From the NCBI GenBank assembly GCA_033296885.1, contig MU863914.1:1-64000 (forward strand): a stretch of 64,000 bases of DNA, written 5' to 3'. The translations under genes were made by a program, and so were the position numbers. Below the pieces are notes generated by a model. It did no database searches and was not told where the DNA came from. It was given only the letters and a program-made list of their open reading frames with translations. The stretch comes from Triangularia verruculosa. Its lineage: Eukaryota; Ascomycota; Sordariomycetes; Sordariales; Podosporaceae. Each line of letters begins with the position of its first letter. The first letter of the stretch is position 1. This document shows, piece after piece, positions 33,175 to 43,847 of this stretch.

Positions 33175-34246
33175 TTACTCCTCAATGGTCTTGACACACT
33201 CCCACTCGCCCTTCAGGTTTTCCTTCCACAAGGTCACCTTGTTATCCGCCCCGCTGGCCGCAAGAACGTTGCCGCTCAGAGACCAGCTCACGCGCCAGAC
33301 AGCAGCATCAAAGTTCAAGACTTTCACATTCCACTGACCAGGGCTCGCAGGGTCGCTCGTCCAGATCCGCACCGTCCTGTCCTGTGACGCAGAGGCAATA
33401 TAGCTCTTCTGAAGCACCGTTGGGCTCCACGCCACATCCCGCACCCAATCTGTGTGACCCGTCAAGGGCTCCCTCTCCTGCTTGTAGCTGTTTGTAGTCG
33501 GGTCGTACGCCCAGATCTTGAGCTGGTTGTCGGAACCGCCAGTGACGAAACGTCTGTTGCCGGCTGACTTTGGCCCAGGGTTGCTGCTGACGATGCTGCC
33601 TGGTGTAGTGGCAGGAGCCCAAGAAACAGAGTTGACGCCCAGGCCGTGCGCGTGGAAGCTGCTGTGCTCCCAGCTGTTGTCTTTGAATTCGAGAACGCTG
33701 ACGTTGCCGTCGGAGGAAGCGCATGCGAGGAGGCAGCCGGCCTCGTGGGGGGACCAGGAGACGATGTTGACGCTGGCCTTGTGGAGGGAAAAGTCGAAGA
33801 TGCGCTGCCACGCGCCGTTTTGCTCGCGCCAGATGAAGACCTTGCCGTCGTAGCCCGCGCTCGCGAGGATGTTGCCGTACTTGGGATGCGCCCAGGATAC
33901 GCACCAGACTGCGCCCTCGTGCCTAACCAGCTGTCAGCATTGGGTATGCATTGCCGTTGTTTCCTTCTCGAAACATACCCCTTGAGAGTCTCGATCAACC
34001 GTTGTGACTCGCCCTCAATCTCAAAGATCTTGATGGTGCGATCCGACGAGCAGGTCGCTAACCTCCGGCCGTAGTAATCCAGGACTGCATCGTGCTGTCT
34101 CGCGTGTCAAACTCCATAACTCGAATAACTGGCGATAGCTCTTCTTGGTAGAGCTAATCGAGGAATCGCGGGGTACGTACGATCATGTCATCGTGACCGG
34201 TGTTGCTGATAACCTGCGCGCCCGCTGACTGAATTGCTCCCGCCAT
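33175..34246 (-). CDS. sec13: Sec13 WD40 protein (COPII coat and nuclear pore)
   Basis: Three exons: 34246-34181, 34094-33979 and 33922-33175 (introns of 86 and 56 nt), 309 aa, the normal Sec13 length. It reads [22 protein letters not shown], then [24 protein letters not shown], and six WD blades including [37 protein letters not shown] and [14 protein letters not shown]. Sec13 pairs with Sec31 in the COPII cage on ER vesicles and with the Nup84 complex in the nuclear pore. The identification is secure from near-continuous family sequence. Confidence 0.96.
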
Positions 34247-35099
34247 GGTTAGCATGTGTCCACTGGGTTGGGGTCTCCCTTGGCTGGCGAAGCGAGCAGC
34301 AGAGGGCGGAGAGCGGAGGAGAGGGCGGGCGAACCATTTTGTAGCTTTATTGTTGTCCAGCAGGGAATTGTTTGACCTCTCAACTGAATTTCGTCGGAAG
34401 AGAAGGAATGCGAGAGGTGTTGTGGTTGTTTTGTTTCGCCGATGGAATCGAGAGGACAGGTCGGTCGCTGGAGGCTCAGGAGCTGATGCCCTGCGTAATG
34501 CTCCAACCTACCCCTGTGTCCACTGTCCAGCTGGCAAGAAAATCAAGGTGAGCTCGGTGTAGCCTTGCCCGCCTTGGCTTGGCGCGGTCTCACCTCGGTG
34601 TACCGGCGTGTGGGCCTGCCCAAACTAGGTACCCCACACACATCGCGGCCCTGGAATTCGCCCCCACACCCCGCATGCGTTCACGGGCTCGACGGGCTAA
34701 CCGAGCATCGACTTCTTGAGAGTTCAACACCACGAACCGGCATCTGAAGACCAAAACACGCTTCCCATCCTAGCAGAGCCTCAGGGGAGGTCTCGTGACT
34801 AAGTGGGTCCCTTCAATGGCGGTTTAGTCAACAGCAACAATAGAGAATGCCTTCCTTCTTTTTCCTATTCATCCCATCTTCAATAGTAATTATCGTTTCA
34901 AAGAGGCTCCCTTTTGCCTAATACATCCAGGGACCTCGGCTTCTTTTTGTGAATTGCGAATATCCTCACCCATACTTTTCGCCCCCGGGTTTTATTACCG
35001 AACCACTCGTTCTTCTTCCACAGCCGCCATTCCTCCTCAGTTCGACAACAACAGCATCGAAATCACCAAACCAGCGACTCTCACTTCATAGTCGTTAAG
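34247..35099. other. Divergent promoter region (sec13 and pex20)
   Basis: About 850 bp between two divergent housekeeping genes. No gene is seen. Confidence 0.5.
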
Positions 35100-36286
35100 A
35101 TGGCTGACTCCATGTGTGGCCCGTCCAACGGGGCCAAGAACCTGCTTGCGCATACCGACCGCGACCGCACCCTCCACCAAGACCGACTCGTGAATGCTCC
35201 TCAGGCGGGTCCCGGAGCTGTGAGTGTCTTCATCTACGGCTAGCGGCATTTTTACTGACATTTGAACAGTCCTTCCGGTCGCAAAATGCCGGTCCAAGCA
35301 ACACGGCTGAGAACGCCTTCCAGGGTTTCCAGCAGGGTGGTCCGGTCAACGCTGGTTTTGAACATGCTCCTCTGTTCCCTGATCTGAACTCAGTCGCCCT
35401 TCATCACCCTTCTATGGCCATGTCTCCTGCTCCGATGACTGCTCGCATGGCTGCAGAGCATCATGCAGCTATGCGCCTCGAGTCGCCTGCCACCGGTGGA
35501 ATCGGCAACCAAGCCTGGGTCAACGAGTTTGCGAGCATGAAGATTGCCAACGGTACTCCGATTCAAGCTGCTCCCATTACTGGGATGGCGATGAGCCATC
35601 CTGGTATCCCTGTTGTTCAGCAGCCTATGCTGCTCCCCACCGCAGGACTCAGCGGTTTCGCTCCTTACCAAACTGGCATGCCGTTCCAATCTTACCAGCC
35701 GAACCTGACAGCTCCCATGACCCACAGCCAGCTCCCCGGCCAGGAAGCCGCTGCCGCCCAAGTCGAGAGCGCCGAGGTCAAGGACGCCTTTGCCGACCTT
35801 TTCGACCAGTACGAGCAACAAGCCGATCAGCTCACCGACCATCAGCGCCAGGAGCAAGAATTCGAGCAAGAGCAAGCCAAATGGATGGCTGAGCACGGTC
35901 CCCAAGTCTTTCCCCCGACTGACGCTGAGATGGCAGCGATCAACTCAGAGATGGAGCGGATTGCCGATGAGCAAGACGAACAGGAGCATGCCCGCCGGAG
36001 GGAGAACGCCGACCTTGCTCGTGCGGCGGAGGACATCCTGAGGGCTGTTAGTGGCAACAACTCGGATAAGTTCAAGCACTCGAATTTCCTGGAGCTGATG
36101 CGGCGGATCGCGGCGAGTGAGATTGTGGTGAATGAGGAGAATTTCATTGATGCTGATACTGGGGAGAAGATTGAGACGGGAGATTTGGTTGCTGAGGCTC
36201 CCGTGAACAATGGTTCGAATACTGTTCCTGATGAGAACGGGGTGAGTGCGAATGGTGCTCCTCCGCCTGCGCCGGCGAGTGCCTGA
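35100..36286 (+). CDS. pex20: Peroxin Pex20 (co-receptor for PTS2 import)
   Basis: Two exons, 35100-35219 and 35270-36286, split by a 50-nt intron (GTGAGT...ACAG); 378 aa. The N-terminus MADSMCGPSNGAKNLLAH holds the conserved Cys (residue 6) needed for Pex20 recycling by ubiquitination, followed by DRTLHQDRL. A WVNEF motif matches the WxxxF motif that binds Pex14 and Pex13. The C-terminal block KFKHSNFLELMRRIAASEIVV matches the Pex7-binding region. The protein works with Pex7 to carry PTS2 proteins into the peroxisome. The central part is Gln/Glu-rich and helical. Confidence 0.92.
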
Positions 36287-37217
36287 TCTTTTGGCGATGA
36301 TTTATCAACCACCTACTGCGCCATGTCGACATGACCTGACAACCACGACGATGCCAACCGACGACCAATGACGACGACAACAGTGTTACAGCAGTGTTAT
36401 TTTTTTTTTCGCTTTCGACTATGTTCCTTTAGGCTTTTCTTTCATGCTTTTGGCTTTCATTTTCGCATAGTTCATGTTTTCCTGGTTTTTCTCTTCTTCT
36501 TTTCAGTGTTTCCTGTTTTTACTGTATCTTTTACCGATGAGGCACGAGTGTATGGGGATGAGGATGAGTGTTGATGGGATGAGGATGAGTGTTGATGGGA
36601 TGAGGATGAGTGTTGATGGGTTTATGATGATGAGTATAAGCATCATTATTAGCATCGTATTGTATTAGATATCGCATGAGGGGATGTGGCATGTGGCATG
36701 TGGCATGATGAGGTGTTTGTATGCATTATCATTGGGGAGTATTATGAGTGGTCGTGGGTGCTGGTTGGTTGTGGTTGCGGTAGTGGTAGGACGAAAGTGG
36801 TTGTTATCGTTGACTCTCCTGCCTCTGGGGTTTTTCTTTCTCCACACTTGAGTTGTAGACGGGACTGGCATGGCGGTGCATGGGCTTTGGCGTTCTGTTT
36901 AAGGAGGAAGAAAGGCATGCGGTGGGTTGTGTACCTACCTGGATTTACAGGATAAACGTGGGATACCTACCTAGATGATAGGCCTCGTGGCGTCTGGAAT
37001 CCAATCTCAGGACTCTTAGAACTCCATGGAGCTGTGTGTGAAGTGTGAAATTTGTCACCGAAAATGTGTGAATTGAAAGTGTGTTGTGGGTGCTCCCTTC
37101 TTGTTTAAGTGTGAGGCCTGCAGCCAGTTGTTCTGCATGAATCAAACCCCACCTGCAACTCAACACTGCACTTGACCATGACCGTTTCGTTCTTTTCAAG
37201 ACCAATAACTCCCAACA
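36287..37217. other. Intergenic region with short tandem repeats
   Basis: Contains the 3' UTR of pex20, T-rich tracts, three copies of a 21-bp repeat (36555-36617) and a small TGTGGCA repeat near 36685-36710. No gene is seen. Confidence 0.5.
36555..36617 (+). repeat. Perfect 21-bp tandem repeat, three copies
   Basis: A 21-bp unit beginning GGGATGAGGATGAGTG is repeated exactly three times. It lies about 270 bp after the pex20 stop codon, so it probably sits in or just after the 3' UTR. Confidence 0.95.
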
Positions 37218-38506
37218 ATGATCTTTGAAGTCAACCCAACAACCCCTTCCCTCACGTTAAATACACACAAAATGGCTGATCTAAAAGGCCAAACACTCGT
37301 TATACCGCCCGTCCAGCGGCAGGTTAGCACCTGGAAAGCCACCCGCCATCCTCATCCCCTCCACGAGCATCTCAAAACAGATATCATCGATCCGATCTTG
37401 AGCGAATTGATCACCCACCCAAGAGCACTTCAAAAGGCTATTGAGTCTGACATAGCTCGGCTGGTGTGCGGATTATGCCCCTCGATCACGGCATGGGCCC
37501 ATGCCCCAAAGCTCCGTACAGTCGCGGAATTCTTGGTCTGGATCGTCTTATGGGACGATGGTATCGACTCACCAGGAGAGGGCGGCGAGTTTGATGCGGA
37601 AGAATATGTGCGGCGGTCAAAGGAGTATGTCAGGTGGTGTTTGTTGAGGCAACATGAGAGGCTGAACGCGGTTCGAGAAGAAGCGGCGGTGGAACCGCCA
37701 ACTAAGGTTTGTGAGCTGATGGAGCGTGTGGGTTGCGGTTTGATGGATCAACATGGCTGGGTGGAAGCGGAGAGGAATAGATTATGGGAGGGCTTGGGAA
37801 GGTACATGGACGCGTGTTTGGTGGAGTACAAGGTTCGGGTATCGAGGAGCGATGAGGTGCCGACGATTGACGAGTTTTGGAAGTGGAGGACGGGGACGAG
37901 CGGTGTTGAGGCCTTTTGTGTGATGGGAAGGGTCATGACTGCGGGTTGCTGGTTGCCAGATGAGTTTGTGGAGAAGAGTGAGGAGTTGAGGTATATGGGA
38001 GCCTGTGTGAATAGGGCGTTTGTTATGTGAGTTTTTTGAGGGGTATATTTGGATAGACGGCTGACAGTTGGGGAAACAGGGTGAATGAATTGTTTTCGTT
38101 GAAGAAGGAGCTGGTAAGTATAGAGTTGCTTGAAAGCTTATTAGAGAGATCAATGGCTGACATGGAAATGGTTAAACAGAAAGATGGAGCATGCATGAAC
38201 TTGGTGCCGTTAAAAATGCACAACTACAAGTATGACCTTACGGCTGCTGCTCTGAGTATTAGAAACTCCTATTCGGAGGAAGCCCACAGCTTTCAGCGGT
38301 ATGCTCGCTGCTTTCGAGAATCAGCAGCACAGAAGTATGGTGATAAAAAGGTGTACGATGTCAAGATCGTGGACATGGTCGAGAAAACTGTCGAGGCGCA
38401 CGAGGCGATTGTGACCGGTATTCTGGATTTCTCCATTCATAGTCCCAGATATGGGATTAAGGAGTACCAGAAGGAGGATGGGTCTTTCGAGATCCCTTTA
38501 CAATAG
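37218..38506 (+). CDS. Class I terpene synthase
   Basis: Three exons: 37218-38026, 38080-38113 and 38180-38506 (introns of 53 and 66 nt), 389 aa. A second ATG at 37272 is an alternative start. The metal-binding aspartate motif is WDDGID (D113, D114, D117). The second metal motif is NELFSLKKE (N272, S276, E280, the NxxxSxxxE pattern) and sits in the tiny 34-nt middle exon, whose end is followed directly by KDGACMNLVPLKM. These are the hallmarks of ionisation-initiated terpene cyclases, most often sesquiterpene synthases in fungi, using farnesyl diphosphate and Mg2+. The third exon was found by splice signal; intron 2 is stop-free and a multiple of three. The product is unknown. Confidence 0.9.
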
Positions 38507-38973
38507 TGTACTTCATCTTGGCGGTCCCGAGCGAGCGCAGTGGATCAAGATCCGCTTGCTCCCGCCCCGCTTCTTGCTCAACGGAGGACCCGGTCGAGCG
38601 GACCGGTCCGACCATTGGGGTTTCTCTGTGAAACGGCAGAACCGCCATGAAGACCAAATGAAGTATTCCGCGTGATGAACAGAAGCATATTTGGGTCCCA
38701 ACGCATATCGTGACACATGTTTGCATCATGAACATCGAATAACTACCTTCCTCCCACGCTGTTGCAAAACATCTGGAAGGATTGCGTCATGGCAGACTTT
38801 CATCATTTGCCGGGATCCCACGCACGGTGGAGGAGTGGATCCACTCATCGCTCTCGCTCTCTCAGCTTGACTGACGACTTACAAATCCAGTATAAAATCA
38901 CATTCTAGAAGCAATCCAGAATATTAATATATCTTCTCCTACCTTTGCCGTATTTTGGAACTTTCTATTGCAA
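38507..38973. other. Intergenic region
   Basis: 467 bp between the terpene synthase and dioxygenase-like genes. No gene is seen. It should hold the second gene's promoter. Confidence 0.5.
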
Positions 38974-39634
38974 ATGTCAGAGGATCAAGACAACAAAATG
39001 GCAGACTCACTTGACTTCAACTACAAATCACCATTGGCGGGGTATGAGAAAGCCCCGCCTCTTCCTGACAAACGCACCGATGACGGCAAGAGCTTTGTCA
39101 ACAACCAAACTGGGGTGAAGAGTGTGGCCTATGAGCGGTTCATCGAGCCGTTGGAAAATGGCCGACGGGGTGGTTTGTTAGTTCATCTCTTGTTCCATTC
39201 TCACACACTGTGCTTTCACTGACAGTGTCCTTAGTGATGTCCACGTCTACTACTTCCAGAACAACCCCCAACATGCCAAGTACGCCAGAGAGCTCTGGGA
39301 GAGAATTCGTCATGAGTTCCCAGAGCTGCGGATCTACACCTTTTGGGACCGGCCGGTTGGTCCTCATCCAATGGCCATGTTTGAGGTGAACATATTCACA
39401 CCCGCCCAGTTCGGAGCGTTTATTCCATGGCTGGCAATTTGGAGAGGGCCGTTGTCGGTGCTGGTGCATCCCAACACTACTCATGAGGACGATGTGACAC
39501 ATGAGATGGAGAGGGAGCTGAAGAATCACACCGAGAGGGCGATTTGGCTGGGGGAGAAGGTGCCGCTAGATGTGGAGAGGTTCAAGAGTTTGGTGGCGGC
39601 GTTCAAAAGGGCGGAGGGTGAAAAAGGGGAGTGA
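38974..39634 (+). CDS. DOPA 4,5-dioxygenase-like protein
   Basis: Two exons, 38974-39176 and 39235-39634, with a 58-nt intron (GTTAGT...TTAG); 200 aa. Across the splice the frame reads GGFDVHVYYFQNN, exactly the family start, followed by ELRIYTFWDRPVGPHPMAMFEVN, TPAQFGAFIPWL and GPLSVLVHPNT. The His residues in DVHVYY, PHP and VHPNT are the likely metal ligands of the PF08883 extradiol-type dioxygenase family. Family members open the catechol ring of DOPA, as in betalain-type pigments, but in ascomycetes the substrates are mostly unknown. It sits next to a terpene synthase in the same orientation. Confidence 0.88.
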
Positions 39635-40771
39635 GGGTGATGATGTATCTTCGAGTTTGGGCTCTGAGAGCTCGATGTGATGTTCGGATGTGTTGGATAT
39701 GACTGAATGGCATTTTGGATGTAGGATGATGATCTGTGGGTTAGGGAATAGGACAAAAATAACCACCCAATTAGTGGTGTACCTAAACCTGGAAGAGATG
39801 GCGGCTACTGTCGTAGGGCTTGCAGCGCATGTGTCCTGCCATTTATCTAAGCGCGGTACTGCCGGCTGTGCTTGTTCGAGAAAAGAAGATCCTCAGTATC
39901 GTAGATGCTAAAGAATTCCCATCCGACGTTACACCATTTCTCGCTTTTCCAAGATTGGTGCTTCCTTCGCTCTGATGCCCAACTGCGGCAGGCAAGTCGG
40001 CGCCAAATTCCCCCGCGGCTGACAGGCAAGACCGACAAGCCGCATGCAAGGGTAAAATTGAGGGGGACTTTTGGCATATCGGCTCACAACAGCGATGTTC
40101 TTTTGTTGTGTGACGACTGTTCAAAGAAACCTCATATCGAAGACGAAAACACCAGGACCCAACATCGTGATATATTTTCTTGAAACACAAGCTATTTTCA
40201 GTAGCAATTGGAGAATTGAGACCAAAGCTCAAGCCACATTGCTTCCCCATGTCTTCATCACCTGTCGCCCGATGCCTCATTGGACGCCGCCTTTTCATAT
40301 CTCGTCTCCCATTGGTGGCTTCCCTCAAGAGCATGAATGCAAGTTCGGTTTGGGCTTTTCAGCTGGCAGGGGTCTCAACACCAGAGCACCCCCTCTTCGC
40401 GGTTCACGGTACCTGCGTTTTCAGTCATTTCTAGGAAAAGATGGCGCGCAGTCTGGCCTGATTGGTTCCGTTCCCAATGCGAGAGTCGTTCGCTGGACAC
40501 CCCCCATGGCCGCCCTCCTTCCTGCAGCACTTGGCTCGGCTCTCCTTGCGACGGGACATGGATGGGAGAAAGTTCTCTGATCTAATGACTTCCCTCTTCT
40601 CTTTTCCCTCTTACCTGACTGAACCTTGGGTACCCTTCAGGCTGTACGCACATCGCAGAAGTCACATCTGCATGTGAAGGTCCCTGGTGGCACTCTGTTG
40701 GGACACCAGTAGTGACTCCAACGCCTGTCTTTTTTTTGGATATTTTGTTTTGTCTGTTGCGGTTTATTAAG
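39635..40771. other. Intergenic region
   Basis: 1.1 kb without a recognisable gene. Several short open frames lack domains or good codon use. The T-run and leader just before 40772 belong to the next gene. Confidence 0.5.
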
Positions 40772-43246
40772 ATGGGCCACCGATATCCTGCGGCCTCGGT
40801 GCTGCTTACCCTCTTGCTCTCGCAGACGATCACGCTCGTGGTGTCACAGTCGATTGTCTACGTGACTGATTTGACCATCTTCAACTCTCTTGTATGCGCT
40901 TCTCACTTCACCTACCGAATGGATGGAGAGCATGTCGGGCTAACTGCTCAATACAAAGGCACCATGCGCATCATGGGCTGTGAGCTACAATATCCAGAGT
41001 TTAACCAGAAACGCCTGCCCCCAGGCCGTGACAGAGTTGCAATCGTGTGTTTGCAGCAAGAACAACAACTTTGCGTCCATAGGGTCGGCGATATCGTCCA
41101 GTGTTCGATATACGTGCGGATCAACGGCGACTGAGGACCAGGCCTCCGCTGCGACCGTGCTAAGCGCATATTGCAACCAAGCGACGCCCGTTTCTTTTCC
41201 TTCGCCCACAGCTGTCTCTGTGGCCATCACCGATATCCCTGAGGTGGATATCCTGGCCCCATGTGCAAAGTCAGGTCTGAGCTATGCCGTTCGGTAGGTT
41301 TCCCACCGACGCCATCTGTTCCATACTCCTCTTGCACGGTTTACTGACATGTTGTGAACAGTGAACTGGTATGATCAACGAATAACTCAGATTCAGGGCA
41401 GAGGATTAACAAGAATATGTGAACAGAGAAGCAAATGTCCCGAAGATAACGCAGGCTACGCAAGTTGCGCATGCTTCAAGAACCAGAACTCGTTGGTGGT
41501 GAGCCAGGAAATTAATACTTCCGTCCGGAGATACTGCTCCTCGAATGGGGCCGATGTGTCTTCAGCCCAGGCCATGTTCGCCGGCTACTGCGGCCTAAAC
41601 AACGGAACCTCGAACTTTCCCAAACCGACGGACCCGCCTGGCACCATGACATATTATATCACCGACTTGCCACAATATCAGACACTTGCTCCTTGTGCTG
41701 GGTCGGGGTTGAGCTATGCTCTTCAAGGGGTAGGTAAATCAGGCGAGAGGAGACAGAACATAGGTATACTGATTGTGACACGTAGCAAACTCGCAGCTTG
41801 TGCCCAGCTGGGCCCAAAGCACTGGCTTCGTGCGCCTGCTTGAAGGAGGGAATGACACTTGAGATCTCGAGGGAAATCACATCGAGTGTAAAATTGTATT
41901 GCAAATCGACTGCGACGGACGATGTCAGCTCTGCCCTCGCTGTAAGTTCTCGAGCCAACACTGAGAGGGCTCCATTAACATATTTGTAGGTTTACAACTA
42001 TTATTGCAGTGCTGCCGAGAACAAGGTCACTGCCGCCGGTGTAACGAACTCGGTAGAGCAAACATATGCCACCGGGATTTCTGGCGGTGGGCCCAGAGCA
42101 ACTGGCGGCCCAGGGAGTTCATCAGGAGGGGGGAACAGTGGTGGCAACTCAAATAAGGATGGTGGCTCGTCCGAGACCAACATTGGCACGATTGTCGGTA
42201 TCGTAGCCGGCTCAGTCGCTGGTATTGCGCTTTTGGGAGCCCTGATCTGGCGTGTTATCAAGTCATCGAGAGATCGCCGTGAGCGAGAACGCCTAGCCGC
42301 TGTAGCCGTCCAACATCAACAACCGCCCACCGAACCCAAGCTTGCACCACCGGCATATCGTCCATTTGCCAGTCCTATCCCTGGTGCAAACAAGCCAGCA
42401 TTTGCATCTGATGTTGTTGCTGCCCCGCCACCAGTGGACTCGCCGGCTCCTAGCTCGACACTCCAAGTGACCTCACCAGGGAGGACAGACAACGTATCGC
42501 CGATTTCCACTACAGGGCCCTTTTCACCCCCGCTGAACTCTCAGCATGCCCAGCCACCGAGCCCGTTCAACTCTCCTCCGTCAAATGCACCTGAACTTCA
42601 TGGGCAAACAGCCGCTGCGTCTCTCTACCCACCAATGCCAGGCACGTCTGAGCTTCACTCTCAAAATATACCGCCAGCGGGTCAGCAGCCAGGCGGTCCC
42701 TACACCTCACCTCCCCCGCCAAGAGCTCCCGAGCTTTACGGCCAAGGCGCTCCTCAAGTAAACCGACCAGAACTTCAAGGTCAGGGAGCGATGGTTCCTC
42801 CGCCACCAAACGCCCCAGAACTATATGGTCAAGGTGCCCCTATGGCCAATAGACCTGAGCTCCAAGGCCAGGGAGCCATGTACCCCGGGCAACCTCACTC
42901 GCAGAACATGTCAGAATTGCAAGGACAAGGCTCGCACTTTTATAACGTGAATATGAACAGACCGGAGCTCCAGGGCCAAGGAGCGATGCATGCCCCTCCT
43001 CCTCCACCGGGGACACAAGAGCTGCAGGGACAGGGCACGCCGTTCCATAATGTCACTGGGGGAAGGACGGAGCTGCCTGGGCAGTATGGTCAAGTCCCAC
43101 CACAGCAGGGAGGTTACCAAGCATATCAGCCTGGGTATGGACAGCAACAAACGCCACCGCCAGCTCCAGGACAACCATCATGGCAGTCCGGGCCTGTGCC
43201 GGGGACGTATGAAATGGATGGGGATGCGTATCATAGAGGAAGGTGA
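40772..43246 (+). CDS. Receptor-like membrane protein with three Cys modules
   Basis: Five exons: 40772-40891, 40959-41293, 41402-41729, 41786-41941 and 41990-43246; 731 aa. A signal peptide is followed by three copies of a module of about 110 residues. Each copy opens TDL-x5-LAPCA-x4-SY, then LTR-like, CP, SC-x-C, SS-V-x-x-YC and ATEDxxSA...YC. Introns fall at the same place (just after SYxxQ) in copies 2 and 3. A Gly/Ser stalk leads to one transmembrane helix (IGTIVGIVAGSVAGIALLGALIW), a basic stop, and a cytoplasmic tail of about 300 residues with at least six repeats of the type PELQGQGA or PELYGQGA. The second intron's acceptor (41401) was chosen by aligning the modules. No named family; the Cys spacing is CFEM-like only loosely. 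Confidence 0.75.
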
Positions 43247-43847
43247 TCGTGACTACCTGCGGAGGAGTTGAAGACGAGGGATGGATAGAATGTGTGAATA
43301 TTTGGGTTCTTGTGATTATTTATCGGATATCTGTAATAAACTGAATTGGTTGAATGATGTCGACGACTCTGCTGTCTGTAGAGGAACCAGACAGGCGAAA
43401 GTCAGGTAGCCAAGTCTTTACCGGCTCTTGGCGTCGCTTTCGAACAAAGAATTGGCGAGGCTGGCTCTGCTGGTGCGCTGGCTCCTGCTGAGGGATGTGC
43501 ACAGATCACAAAGCACCTCCCGCTGTGCTGTCACACGCTCCGCTGGGACCCACATTAAAGCGCGACTGGTTCCTGGCAGCAGCCTTCCTCCGAAAACAGT
43601 CGAAAAAGAAGTCACCAACTGCAACTCGCGGCCTTTCCCTTTGCATATCCGGGGAATCTGAATCAACCACAACACCCGATTCCGTCATCTAGACTTCGCG
43701 CACCCCATCTCCCACCGGCGACTTCCATCGACGAGGACTCGCCGCCTGCGATTGGCATCACCTTCTTGACCGGTTTGTAGCAGGTCTAAAAGAACAAAGC
43801 TTCTTCTATGCGCCGAGAATAGGGCAAGCACGCGAGTAGGAAACACC
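43247..43847. other. Intergenic region
   Basis: 600 bp including the promoter of the TPR/Mlp1 gene. No gene is seen. Confidence 0.5.
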
